A model generated the notes under the pieces. That model was not told where the DNA came from, did not search any database, and saw nothing but the letters and a program-made list of their open reading frames with translations. Shown piece by piece: positions 42,435 through 50,535 of a DNA stretch of 64,000 nt (its first letter is position 1; every line of letters begins with the position of its first letter). The position numbers and the translations under genes are program-made. Source of the stretch: Marivita sp051859345 (GTDB lineage: Bacteria; Pseudomonadota; Alphaproteobacteria; Rhodobacterales; Rhodobacteraceae). Where the stretch lies: NCBI RefSeq assembly GCF_051859345.1, contig NZ_JBHYFV010000003.1, positions 1 through 64,000 on the forward strand, given 5' to 3'.

Positions 42435-43157
42435 ATGGACAAACACCCAGGCGACCACGGTCACACCCAATCAGAGATCGAGGCACGGATCGCTGCGCCG
42501 GACGGGCGTGGCTATCTGCGCGACATCATCTACGGCAGCATTGACGGATCGGTCACGACCTTTGCCATCGTGGCAGGCGTCGCAGGTGCGGGCCTGTCGA
42601 CCTGGGTGATCATCGCGCTGGGAATCGCCAACGTTCTGGCCGACGGGTTTTCGATGGCGGCAGGCAATTATTCCGGCACCAAAGCCGAGCTCGACGATGC
42701 CCGCCGCCTTCGCGAGATCGAGGAACGCCACATCCGCAAATACCCCGAAGGCGAACGCAACGAACTGCGCGAAATCCTGCGCCGCAAGGGATTGTCCGGC
42801 GACGCCCTGGAAAGCGCGGTGGACCAGATTTCGCAAAACCGCGAGCAATGGGTCCAACTCATGCTCGAAGGCGAATACGGGCTGGCCTCGGTCGATCCGC
42901 ACCCGCTCAAGGCGGCGTGGGCCACATTCGCCGCGTTTCTTTCTGCAGGCATGATCCCGTTGTTGCCGTTCCTGCTCGGCCTGGACGACGCGTTCCGCAT
43001 CTCGACCATCCTGACGCTTGCCACCTTCTTCGCCATCGGGGCCTTCAAATCCAGATGGTCGCTCGCCCCGTGGTGGAAATCCGGCCTCGAGACCCTGATC
43101 ATCGGGGGCACTGCGGCTGCCATCGCGTATTTCGTAGGAACGCTTTTCGACATCTGA
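42435..43157 (+). CDS. VIT/CCC1-family Fe2+/Mn2+ transporter
   Basis: A 240-residue membrane protein with VIT1/CCC1 features: RDIIYGSIDGSVTTFAIVAG in the first helix, LADGFSMAAGNYSGTKAE at helix 2, a cytoplasmic acidic metal-binding segment (DDARRLREIEERHIRKYPEGER...) and three C-terminal helices. Members export or sequester iron and manganese. Start 42435 (MDKHPGDH, with a His-rich N-terminus) is preferred to an in-frame ATG nine codons upstream. Confidence 0.9.
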   Translation: MDKHPGDHGHTQSEIEARIAAPDGRGYLRDIIYGSIDGSVTTFAIVAGVAGAGLSTWVIIALGIANVLADGFSMAAGNYSGTKAELDDARRLREIEERHIRKYPEGERNELREILRRKGLSGDALESAVDQISQNREQWVQLMLEGEYGLASVDPHPLKAAWATFAAFLSAGMIPLLPFLLGLDDAFRISTILTLATFFAIGAFKSRWSLAPWWKSGLETLIIGGTAAAIAYFVGTLFDI

Positions 43158-43290
43158 GCCGCGTCACGCGCCACCGAATGTGACGCTTGGCAAAGCGGTG
43201 TGCCAAAAACATGACCCCACCCAAGAAAGGCGGGGCCATAAGCCGGTGTACAGACGAAAATATTCGGGCGTAACACACCCGGCGTCGGGA

Positions 43291-43602
43291 TCATTCGCCC
43301 TGCGCGGGGGCTGCCGGTGTGGTCGACGGGTCAACGCCGCCTGCCGTGCCATCGCTCGGAATCGATTGCGTTGTGCCGCTTTCCAAGCCCGGTGCGACGG
43401 CATCGGGGTCACCCCCGGATGGCAGCAGCACGATCAGTGCAATAAACCCCAGGATCACAATAGCGGCGATCAACAAACCCTTGCCCGAACTGCGGCTTGT
43501 CGTAACATCCATCGGATGATGCGGACCCCGTGCCATTCCACCTCCCGCTTTGCGGGCGGCGGCTTCCTGGCGACGACTGTGGTCAGTGGACTCGTAGTGC
43601 AT
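43291..43602 (-). CDS. Hypothetical single-pass membrane protein
   Basis: A 103-residue protein with a soluble N-terminus (His/Arg-rich), one transmembrane helix (GLLIAAIVILGFIALIVLL, about 42-60) and a Pro/Ser/Thr/Ala-rich tail (SGTTQSIPSDGTAGG...). AAAGGAAATGTC before the ATG supports expression. No family is recognised. It is convergent with the VIT gene. Confidence 0.7.
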   Translation of the reverse strand: MHYESTDHSRRQEAAARKAGGGMARGPHHPMDVTTSRSSGKGLLIAAIVILGFIALIVLLPSGGDPDAVAPGLESGTTQSIPSDGTAGGVDPSTTPAAPAQGE

Positions 43603-44024
43603 GACATTTCCTTTCCAGGTTGCTTTGGCGCGTCAAACCAACGGCCATCTACGCCTCATATTAGGACAATGACGCGTGGCACGATCTGGTTCATCACTTG
43701 AATGAACAGAGGCAATTTCCGGCTGTAACCAGCCTGAATCATCAAGGCGCATCGGCAGGTTCCGGTCTTTCTTCCCTTGAGTTTCATGACTGGCGGGAAC
43801 CTGCCCGAGACTTGACGCCCGACGGGCGGTTTTCGGCTTCCTTTGGTGCCACTGGACGTATGGCTTATGCAGCCCTATAAGCCCCCGCATGACGCAAAGC
43901 TTCGCGATCATTCTTCGAATTACATGCCCGGCGCTCTGACGATACGAGCCGCCGGGACAAGGCGTATGGACATCCGCGCCGATCCTCTCACAACTCTCTG
44001 ATCCGAATTTCGAGGACGCCCCAA
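43603..44024. other. Intergenic leader region before ileS
   Basis: It holds the divergent promoters of the small membrane protein and ileS. A compact hairpin CGCCCG-A-CGGGCG followed by GTTTTC (43816-43833) could act in ileS transcript attenuation, but no T-box or leader peptide is convincing. Very short frames only. Confidence 0.45.
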
Positions 44025-47015
44025 ATGTGCGCCGAAACACCCGACTACAAAGACACTCTGAATCTGCCGAAAACCGATTTTCCGATGCGCGCGGGACTGC
44101 CCAAGCGCGAACCCGAATGGCTTGAGAAATGGGCCAGGATCGGGATCTATGACCGGCTTCGCGACAAGGCCGAGGGCCGCAAACCCTTCACGCTCCACGA
44201 TGGCCCTCCCTATGCCAACGGCCATCTGCATATCGGTCACGCGCTCAACAAGATCCTCAAGGACATGGTCGTCCGCTCGCAGCAGATGATGGGCCGCGAC
44301 GCGCGGTATATCCCCGGATGGGACTGCCACGGCCTGCCCATCGAATGGAAGATCGAGGAAAAGTACCGCGCCAAGGGGCTCGACAAGGACAAGGTCGACG
44401 TTGTCGAATTCCGCCAGGAATGCCGCGAATTCGCTGAAGGCTGGATCGACATCCAGCGCGACGAGTTCAAACGCCTTGGCATCACCGGCACATGGGACAA
44501 GCCCTACCTGACGATGGACTACCGCGCCGAGCGGATCATCGCGGAGGAGTTCCAGAAATTCCTGATGACCGGGACGCTGTACCAGGGGTCCAAGCCGGTG
44601 ATGTGGTCGCCGGTGGAAAAGACCGCCCTGGCCGAGGCCGAGGTCGAGTATCACGACAAGGAAAGCTTTACCGTCTGGGTCAAGTTCCGCGTGGCGAGCT
44701 TTGATCTGCCGGACGTGGACCTGTCCGACGAAGAAGCCACCGACGAAGACCGCGAAGCCGTCATGGCGGCCGTGGCCGAGGCACATGCGGACCTGACCGG
44801 CGCCTATGTCGTGATCTGGACCACGACGCCGTGGACCATCCCGTCGAACAAGGCGGTCGTCTATGGTGACGATTTCGATTACGGCCTTTACGAAGTCATC
44901 GACACGCCCGAGGAAAGCTGGGTCAAGACCGGCGAGCGCTACATCCTCGCCGACAAGCTGGCTGCGCAGACCTTTACCCGTGCGCGGCTGGACGACAGCC
45001 AGTGGCGGCGCGTCCGCAGCGTGTCGCAGGCACAATTGGACGGCATGACGCTGACCCACCCGCTGCACGGCGCGGACGGTGCCAACGGCGAATGGGACCA
45101 GCCCCGCGATTTCCGCGCCGCCGATTTCGTCACCGACGAGGAAGGCACCGGTTTCGTGCATTGCGCCCCCAGCCACGGGATGGAGGAATACGAGCTTTAC
45201 CGCGATCTGGGCATGCTCGAACAGGTCATCACCTATAACGTGCTGGATGACGGGTCATTCCGCCAAGATCTGCCTTTCTTCGGTGGCACGAAAATCCTCA
45301 AGCCCAACGGCAAGGAGGGCGATGCCAATACCGCGATCATCAACAAGCTGGTCGAGGTTGGCGGGCTGATGGCGCGCGGCAAGATCAAGCACAGCTATCC
45401 GCATTCCTGGCGATCCAAGGCGCCGGTGATCTACCGCAACACGCCGCAATGGTTCGCCGCCATCGACCGCGCCGTGGGCGACGGGCAGGACACCTATGGC
45501 AAGACGATCCGCGAACGGGCGCTGACCTCGATCGACCAGTTGGTCAAATGGACGCCGCAGACCGGGCGCAACCGCCTGTATTCGATGATCGAAGCCCGCC
45601 CTGACTGGGTGCTGTCGCGCCAGCGTGCCTGGGGTGTGCCGTTGACGTGTTTCGTCAGGAAAGGCGCATTGCCGACGGATGACGATTACTTGTTGCGCGA
45701 CGAAACGGTCAACAAGCGCGTGCTGGAGGCGTTCGAAGCCGAAGGCGCGGATGCGTGGTACAAGCCCGGCGCGAAAGAGCGGTTCCTGGGCAACGACTAC
45801 GATCCCAGCGAGTGGGAGCAGGTGTTCGACATTCTCGACGTCTGGTTCGACTCCGGCTCCACCCACGCCTTCGTGCTGCGCGACCGCGACGACGGGTCCG
45901 AGGACGGTCTGGCCGATCTCTATCTCGAAGGCACCGACCAGCACCGGGGCTGGTTCCATTCCTCGATGCTGCAAGCCTGCGGCACGATGGGCCGCGCGCC
46001 GTATCGCGGCGTGCTGACCCACGGGTTCACGCTCGACGAGAAGGGCAACAAGATGTCCAAATCGCTGGGCAACACCGTGGCCCCCGAGGACGTGACCAAA
46101 CAATACGGCGCGGACATCCTGCGCCTCTGGGTGGCTCAGGCGGATTACACCGCCGACCTGCGGATCGGGCCGGAGATCCTCAAGGGGGTGGCCGATGGCT
46201 ACCGCCGGTTGCGCAACACGATGCGGTTCCTCTTGGGTGCGCTGTCGCATTTCGAGGAATCGGACCGGGTTGACGTGTCCGACATGCCTGAACTGGAGCG
46301 TTACATTCTGCACCGTGTGGCTGAACTCGACGAAGTTGTGCGCAATGGCTACGACGCCTATGACTTCCAAGGCGTGTTCCAGCAATTGTTCAACTTCTGC
46401 ACCGTGGAATTGAGTGCGTTCTATTTCGACGTGCGCAAGGACGTGTTGTACTGCGATGGCGACACCCAGCGCCGCCGCGCTGCGCGGACTGTCATGGACA
46501 TCCTGTTCCACCGCCTGACCACTTGGCTGGCCCCGGTTCTGGTGTTCACGATGGAAGATGTGTGGCTTGACCGTTTCCCCGGCGAGGACAGCTCGATCCA
46601 CCTTCAGGACATCCCCGAGACACCTGCCGACTGGCGCGACGCGGCGCTTGCTGCGAAATGGGTCAAGGTGCGCCGCGCGCGCAGGGCCGTTACTGCCGCG
46701 CTCGAAGTGCAGCGGACGGACAAGGTGATTGGTGCCTCGCTCGAAGCGGCTCCGGTGGTGCATATCGACGATGCCGAGATGCTGGCCGCCCTGAAGTCTG
46801 TGAATTTCGATGACCTGTGCATCACCTCGGACATCGTCCTGACGGGCGATCCGGCCCCGGCCGAGGCGTTCCGGTTGCCCGAGATTGATGGTGTCGGCGT
46901 GGTCTTCGAAAAGGCCGAGGGCGAGAAATGCCAGTGCTGCTGGAAAATCCTGCCCGATGTCGGCACCCACCAGCATCCGGGCACCTGCCAGCGGTGCAAT
47001 GACGCCCTCGGATAA
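44025..47015 (+). CDS. ileS: Isoleucyl-tRNA synthetase
   Basis: A 996-residue class I aminoacyl-tRNA synthetase charging tRNA-Ile. It has HIGH at 69-72 (GHLHIGHALNKILKDMV), the editing CP1 domain (AYVVIWTTTPWTIPSNKAV), KMSKS at 676-680 (GNKMSKSLGN), and a C-terminal zinc-binding end with CQCC and CQRC. GAGGACG precedes the ATG. The tail overlaps the DUF3253 gene by 17 bases. Confidence 0.97.
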   Translation: MCAETPDYKDTLNLPKTDFPMRAGLPKREPEWLEKWARIGIYDRLRDKAEGRKPFTLHDGPPYANGHLHIGHALNKILKDMVVRSQQMMGRDARYIPGWDCHGLPIEWKIEEKYRAKGLDKDKVDVVEFRQECREFAEGWIDIQRDEFKRLGITGTWDKPYLTMDYRAERIIAEEFQKFLMTGTLYQGSKPVMWSPVEKTALAEAEVEYHDKESFTVWVKFRVASFDLPDVDLSDEEATDEDREAVMAAVAEAHADLTGAYVVIWTTTPWTIPSNKAVVYGDDFDYGLYEVIDTPEESWVKTGERYILADKLAAQTFTRARLDDSQWRRVRSVSQAQLDGMTLTHPLHGADGANGEWDQPRDFRAADFVTDEEGTGFVHCAPSHGMEEYELYRDLGMLEQVITYNVLDDGSFRQDLPFFGGTKILKPNGKEGDANTAIINKLVEVGGLMARGKIKHSYPHSWRSKAPVIYRNTPQWFAAIDRAVGDGQDTYGKTIRERALTSIDQLVKWTPQTGRNRLYSMIEARPDWVLSRQRAWGVPLTCFVRKGALPTDDDYLLRDETVNKRVLEAFEAEGADAWYKPGAKERFLGNDYDPSEWEQVFDILDVWFDSGSTHAFVLRDRDDGSEDGLADLYLEGTDQHRGWFHSSMLQACGTMGRAPYRGVLTHGFTLDEKGNKMSKSLGNTVAPEDVTKQYGADILRLWVAQADYTADLRIGPEILKGVADGYRRLRNTMRFLLGALSHFEESDRVDVSDMPELERYILHRVAELDEVVRNGYDAYDFQGVFQQLFNFCTVELSAFYFDVRKDVLYCDGDTQRRRAARTVMDILFHRLTTWLAPVLVFTMEDVWLDRFPGEDSSIHLQDIPETPADWRDAALAAKWVKVRRARRAVTAALEVQRTDKVIGASLEAAPVVHIDDAEMLAALKSVNFDDLCITSDIVLTGDPAPAEAFRLPEIDGVGVVFEKAEGEKCQCCWKILPDVGTHQHPGTCQRCNDALG

Positions 47016-47235
47016 CGCTATCGCGGATGTCCTTCTGGACCTCGCGCATCAGCGCGGGGTCGGGAAAACCTTCTGCCCCTCCGAGGCTGCGCGGCGGCTG
47101 GTGGATGACTGGCGGCCGCTGATGCCCGAGGTGCGCCGGGTGGCGGCAACGCTGGACCTAATGACAACACAGAAAGGCACCCCGGTTGATCCTGTGACTG
47201 CCAAAGGCCCGATCCGGTTGGGACTGCCGGGATGA
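46999..47235 (+). CDS. DUF3253 family protein
   Basis: A 78-residue protein matching DUF3253 (AIADVLLDLAHQRGVGKTFCPSEAARRLVDDWRPLMPEVRRVA...GPIRLG), a small winged-helix-like domain of unknown function. The ATG lies inside the ileS end and the stop overlaps ogt (ATGA), so it is coupled to both. The link to a DNA-repair methyltransferase is suggestive only. Confidence 0.8.
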   Translation: MTPSDNAIADVLLDLAHQRGVGKTFCPSEAARRLVDDWRPLMPEVRRVAATLDLMTTQKGTPVDPVTAKGPIRLGLPG

Positions 47236-47690
47236 GCCGGTTCGAGCAGTCGGTGACATCACCGCTGGGGCCGCTGACCCTGATCGCGGATGCGGTGGGG
47301 ATCACGGCGCTCGAATGGCGCGATGGACGGCGGGACGGGACAGCCGTTCTGGAACAGGCCGCAACACAGCTCGACGACTATTTCGCAGGGAAACGGCAGG
47401 AGTTCACGGTGCCGATCCGGCTGACCTGTTCGGACTTTCAGCGTGCGGTCTGCGCGGCCATGTCTGCGATCCCGTTTGGCGAAACCCGAACCTATGGCGA
47501 TCTGGCCGAGCAGCTTGGAGTGCCTGCGCAGGCCATCGGACAGGCGTGTGGGGGCAATCCGCTACCGATCCTGATTCCCTGCCATCGGGTGCTGGGAGCA
47601 AATGGGTTGGGCGGCTATTCGGGGGAAGGCGGGATCGAGACCAAGGTCTGGCTGCTGCGGCATGAAGGGGCGGCGGGGTTGTTGATTTGA
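47232..47690 (+). CDS. ogt: Methylated-DNA--[protein]-cysteine S-methyltransferase
   Basis: A 152-residue suicide repair protein that removes O6-methylguanine lesions. The acceptor is Cys117 in IPCHRVLGANGLGGYSGEGGIETK, and the DNA-binding helix-turn-helix is PFGETRTYGDLAEQLG. It lacks an Ada N-terminal domain, so it is Ogt-type. It ends the ileS-DUF3253-ogt unit. Confidence 0.95.
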   Translation: MSRFEQSVTSPLGPLTLIADAVGITALEWRDGRRDGTAVLEQAATQLDDYFAGKRQEFTVPIRLTCSDFQRAVCAAMSAIPFGETRTYGDLAEQLGVPAQAIGQACGGNPLPILIPCHRVLGANGLGGYSGEGGIETKVWLLRHEGAAGLLI

Positions 47691-47721
47691 GGGCGGTGCG
47701 TGCAAGCACGCAGCTTACGAA

Positions 47722-47759
47722 AATGTTTCGCGCGCGAAACATTGGGTCCGATGCGGACC
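47722..47759 (+). terminator. 22-bp perfect palindrome plus second hairpin after ogt
   Basis: A perfect palindrome (47722-47743, half-site AATGTTTCGCG) lies 31 bases after the ogt stop and is followed by GGTCCG-ATG-CGGACC (47745-47759). It probably terminates the ileS operon, although a U-run is absent. It resembles a ParB site only superficially. Confidence 0.5.
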
Positions 47760-47760
47760 T

Positions 47761-47803
47761 AACTTTGCAAACCCGGTTAAGGGCGGGTTAAACTTTGCAA
47801 ACC
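47761..47803. repeat. Direct repeat AACTTTGCAAACC, two copies
   Basis: Identical 13-mers at 47761-47773 and 47791-47803, 30 bases apart and each followed closely by GTTAA, lie in the region upstream of the EamA transporter. They may be binding sites of a regulator. Confidence 0.45.
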
Positions 47804-47956
47804 GTTAAGAAATACTGAATCCGCGAGCAACACGAGGCATCGTCTTTACGCAGCGGCGCTTGTGCCTAAGCACGGATGTGCTACTCGGAACGACCTTTGG
47901 CAAACCGGACAGGCGCAGAGTGACATGCTTCGCATCGGAATAAATTGAAGCGCGGC

Positions 47957-48814
47957 ATGACAGAACAAAACCGTGCCATCCTTCTCATGATCGCCGCGAT
48001 CTTCTGCTTTTCGATCATGGACGCGACGGTCAAGGCCTTGGCCCCGAACGTTGGGGTGCTGCCCGCCTTGTGGGCGCGATATGCCGGGCAGATGCTCTTG
48101 GTGTTTGTACTGGTGCTGCCGAGGCTCAAAACCGTGGTGCGCACGAAATACCCTGTCTTCCAGTTCCTGCGTTCCATTCTGCTGATGAGCGCCACGGCCT
48201 GTTTCTTTACTGGCCTGAGTTTGATTCCGCTCTCAGATGCCGCCGCATTGATGTCCACGAATCCCATGCTCATAACTCTGGGTGCCGCGATGTTTCTTGG
48301 CGAAAAACTTGGGATCCGTCGGATTGCCGGCATCGTTGCCGCCATGATCGGCGCTTTGATCATCATTCGGCCCGGCAGCGATGTTTTCAGTGTCGCCGCG
48401 TTGTTCCCTCTGGGTGCCGCCGTCTGCTATTCGGCCTATGCCCTGCTCACCCGCCGCGTGGGTGCGGACGAGGATGTCTGGACATCGCTGTTTTACACAG
48501 GATTTGTGGGCACTGTGTTGCTGAGCCTTCTCGTGCCGTTTCAATGGCAATCACCAAGTGCAACGGATGTTGGACTCATGGTGATCGTGGCTGTCGCAGG
48601 CACCACAGGTCAACTTGCGCTGATACGGGCGTTTTCCCAGGGCGAAGCCGCGATGCTGGCTCCGTATTCCTATACCGGGCTTGCGTTTGCGGCCTTTTGG
48701 GGCGTGATCTTTTTCGCCGAGGTTCCGGACTTCTGGACGGTCGTCGGCAGTCTGGTGATTGCTTCAGCAGGCCTTTATGTCTGGCATCGGGAAACCCGCC
48801 TCAAGACAGGGTGA
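47957..48814 (+). CDS. DMT-superfamily (EamA) transporter
   Basis: A 285-residue protein with ten predicted transmembrane helices in two EamA repeats (LLMIAAIFCFSIMDATVKAL... and PLGAAVCYSAYALLTRRVG...). Family members export metabolites or amino acids; the substrate is unknown. ATG at 47957 is preferred to the TTG four codons upstream. It is convergent with pheA. Confidence 0.9.
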   Translation: MTEQNRAILLMIAAIFCFSIMDATVKALAPNVGVLPALWARYAGQMLLVFVLVLPRLKTVVRTKYPVFQFLRSILLMSATACFFTGLSLIPLSDAAALMSTNPMLITLGAAMFLGEKLGIRRIAGIVAAMIGALIIIRPGSDVFSVAALFPLGAAVCYSAYALLTRRVGADEDVWTSLFYTGFVGTVLLSLLVPFQWQSPSATDVGLMVIVAVAGTTGQLALIRAFSQGEAAMLAPYSYTGLAFAAFWGVIFFAEVPDFWTVVGSLVIASAGLYVWHRETRLKTG

Positions 48815-48871
48815 CTCAACGCCTTTCCCCAGAACAGTGGTCCAGCGCGGGACAAGATCGCGAAGCAGATC

Positions 48872-49705
48872 TCAATCCCGGCGCGGGTCACGGGGATAGG
48901 TGCCGAGGATGTCGAGCATGTCGGTGAAATAATCCAGTTCCTCAAGGGCGCGGTCAACCGCAGGGTCGTCTGGGTGGCCTTCGATGTCCGCGTAGAACTG
49001 CGTCGCGGTGAAAGAGCCGTCGACCATGTATGATTCGAGCTTGGTCATGTTGACGCCATTCGTCGCGAATCCGCCCATCGCCTTGTAAAGCGCGGCAGGA
49101 ATGTTGCGGACCTGGAAAACGAAGGTGGTCATCATGCCGTGATCACCGCGGCGCGTTTCGTCACCCTGCCGGGCCATCAACAGGAAACGGGTGGTGTTGC
49201 TGTCGGTGTCTTCGATGTGACGGGCCAGCACATCGAGGCCGTAGATTTCGCCCGCCAGTTCGCTGGCCAACGCGGCGGCGTGTTTTTCGCCCCGTTCGGC
49301 AATCTCGCGGGCGGCGCGGGCGTTGTCGGCGTTCACCCGGCCCCGGATGCCGTGCTGCGTCAGAAATGTCGCGCATTGCGGCAACAAGACCACATGCGAA
49401 TGCGCCTCGGTCACGTCTTTCAGTTCTGCGCCGGGGACGGCGAGCAGGTTGATGTGGACGCGCACGAAGGCTTCGTCGATGATCTTTAGCCCGCTTTTCG
49501 GCAACAGGCGGTGGATGTCAGCGACCCGGCCATAGATCGTATTCTCGACCGGCAGCATCGCCAGATCGGCTTTCCCGGTCTGTACGGCGGCGATCACATC
49601 TTCGAAGGTGCGACAGGGCAAGGCGTCCATATCGGGGCGGGCGTCGCGGCAGGCCTCGTGTGAATAGGCTCCGAGTTCTCCCTGAAATGCGATGGCGTTG
49701 GTCAT
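48872..49705 (-). CDS. pheA: Prephenate dehydratase
   Basis: A 277-residue monofunctional enzyme converting prephenate to phenylpyruvate. It has FQGELGAYSHEA at the N-terminus, the catalytic NTTRFLLM, and a C-terminal ACT domain for phenylalanine feedback (TTFVFQVRNIPAALYKAMGGFATNGVNMTKLESYMV). It has no chorismate-mutase part. It is divergent from the cytochrome c gene. Confidence 0.95.
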   Translation of the reverse strand: MTNAIAFQGELGAYSHEACRDARPDMDALPCRTFEDVIAAVQTGKADLAMLPVENTIYGRVADIHRLLPKSGLKIIDEAFVRVHINLLAVPGAELKDVTEAHSHVVLLPQCATFLTQHGIRGRVNADNARAAREIAERGEKHAAALASELAGEIYGLDVLARHIEDTDSNTTRFLLMARQGDETRRGDHGMMTTFVFQVRNIPAALYKAMGGFATNGVNMTKLESYMVDGSFTATQFYADIEGHPDDPAVDRALEELDYFTDMLDILGTYPRDPRRD

Positions 49706-49830
49706 GCGGACTCCGACACTTCTGGCCCACCGGGCGTTTGGTCGCGGCTTCTACACCTTGCCTTGCACAAGGGGAAGCAATAGATAGCCGCGCGACACAG
49801 ATGAAAAACTATCGGACGGGTAGGCACACA

Positions 49831-50346
49831 ATGTTGGATACAATGACCTTCACCAAGATCGTCGGCAGCTTTTGTGGCGCGCTTCTGATCTTCCTTCTGG
49901 GCAAGTGGGCCGCAGAGACACTTTATCATGTGGGCGGTGCCCATGGGGAAGAGGTCGCGGTCTATGTGATCGAGACCGGCGAAGAGGACGCACCGGAAGA
50001 AGTGGTTGCTGAAGTCGACTTCGACACGATGATCGAAACCGCAAGCGCCGATGCGGGTGAGCGGGTATTTGGCAAGTGCCGCGCCTGTCACAAGCTGGAA
50101 GCGGGTGAAAACGCGGCGGGACCGTACCTTTATAACGTGGTCGGCCGCGATGTTGGCGCCGCTCAGGGGTTCAACTATTCCGGTGCCCTGTCAGAGGTGG
50201 CGGATGTCTGGACACCCGAGAACCTGTACCACTTCCTTGAGAATCCGCGTGGCTACGCGCCGGGAACATCCATGGGTTTTGCCGGTCTGAACAAATCCGA
50301 GGACCGTCAGAACGTGATTGCCTACCTCGCGACATTCGCTGATTGA
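49831..50346 (+). CDS. cycM: Membrane-anchored cytochrome c (CycM/c552-like)
   Basis: A 171-residue protein with an uncleaved N-terminal anchor (IVGSFCGALLIFLLGKWAAETLY), an acidic hinge (EEDAPEEVVAEVD) and one cytochrome c domain with CRACH (83-87) and a methionine ligand region (PGTSMGFAGL). This matches the Paracoccus/Rhodobacter membrane cytochrome that passes electrons from the bc1 complex to the aa3 oxidase. A strong terminator follows. An ATG at 49843 is an alternative start. Confidence 0.9.
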   Translation: MLDTMTFTKIVGSFCGALLIFLLGKWAAETLYHVGGAHGEEVAVYVIETGEEDAPEEVVAEVDFDTMIETASADAGERVFGKCRACHKLEAGENAAGPYLYNVVGRDVGAAQGFNYSGALSEVADVWTPENLYHFLENPRGYAPGTSMGFAGLNKSEDRQNVIAYLATFAD

Positions 50347-50374
50347 TCCTTCGGTCAGACGCAGACATTCAAAG

Positions 50375-50402
50375 CCGCTGCCCGGTCGGGCGGCGGTTTT
50401 TT
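50375..50402 (+). terminator. Rho-independent terminator after cytochrome c
   Basis: A 9-bp stem CCGCTGCCC/GGGCGGCGG (one T-G pair) has a 4-base loop and is followed by TTTTTT and a T-rich tail, 28 bases after the stop. Confidence 0.9.
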
Positions 50403-50535
50403 CTTTTTCACAATTTCGTTTTTGGCTCGGCATTTGCCGCAGGCTCACGCATTCTCGTCTTGAATGTGGGCGAATTCGTTCTTTACCTTACATGGTAGTG
50501 CTAAGACCTGCGACATGAGCAACGGAGACCTGAAG

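Noticed and set aside
45255..46976. 573-codon minus-strand frame inside ileS, and a similar one at 43920-45176
   Set aside because: Antisense to a certain synthetase gene, with no recognisable domain and no start signal.
47722..47743. Possible parS (ParB) site
   Set aside because: The half-site TGTTTC/GAAACA fits, but the six-base GCGCGC centre is two bases longer than the four-base centre of parS, and the locus is not near parAB.
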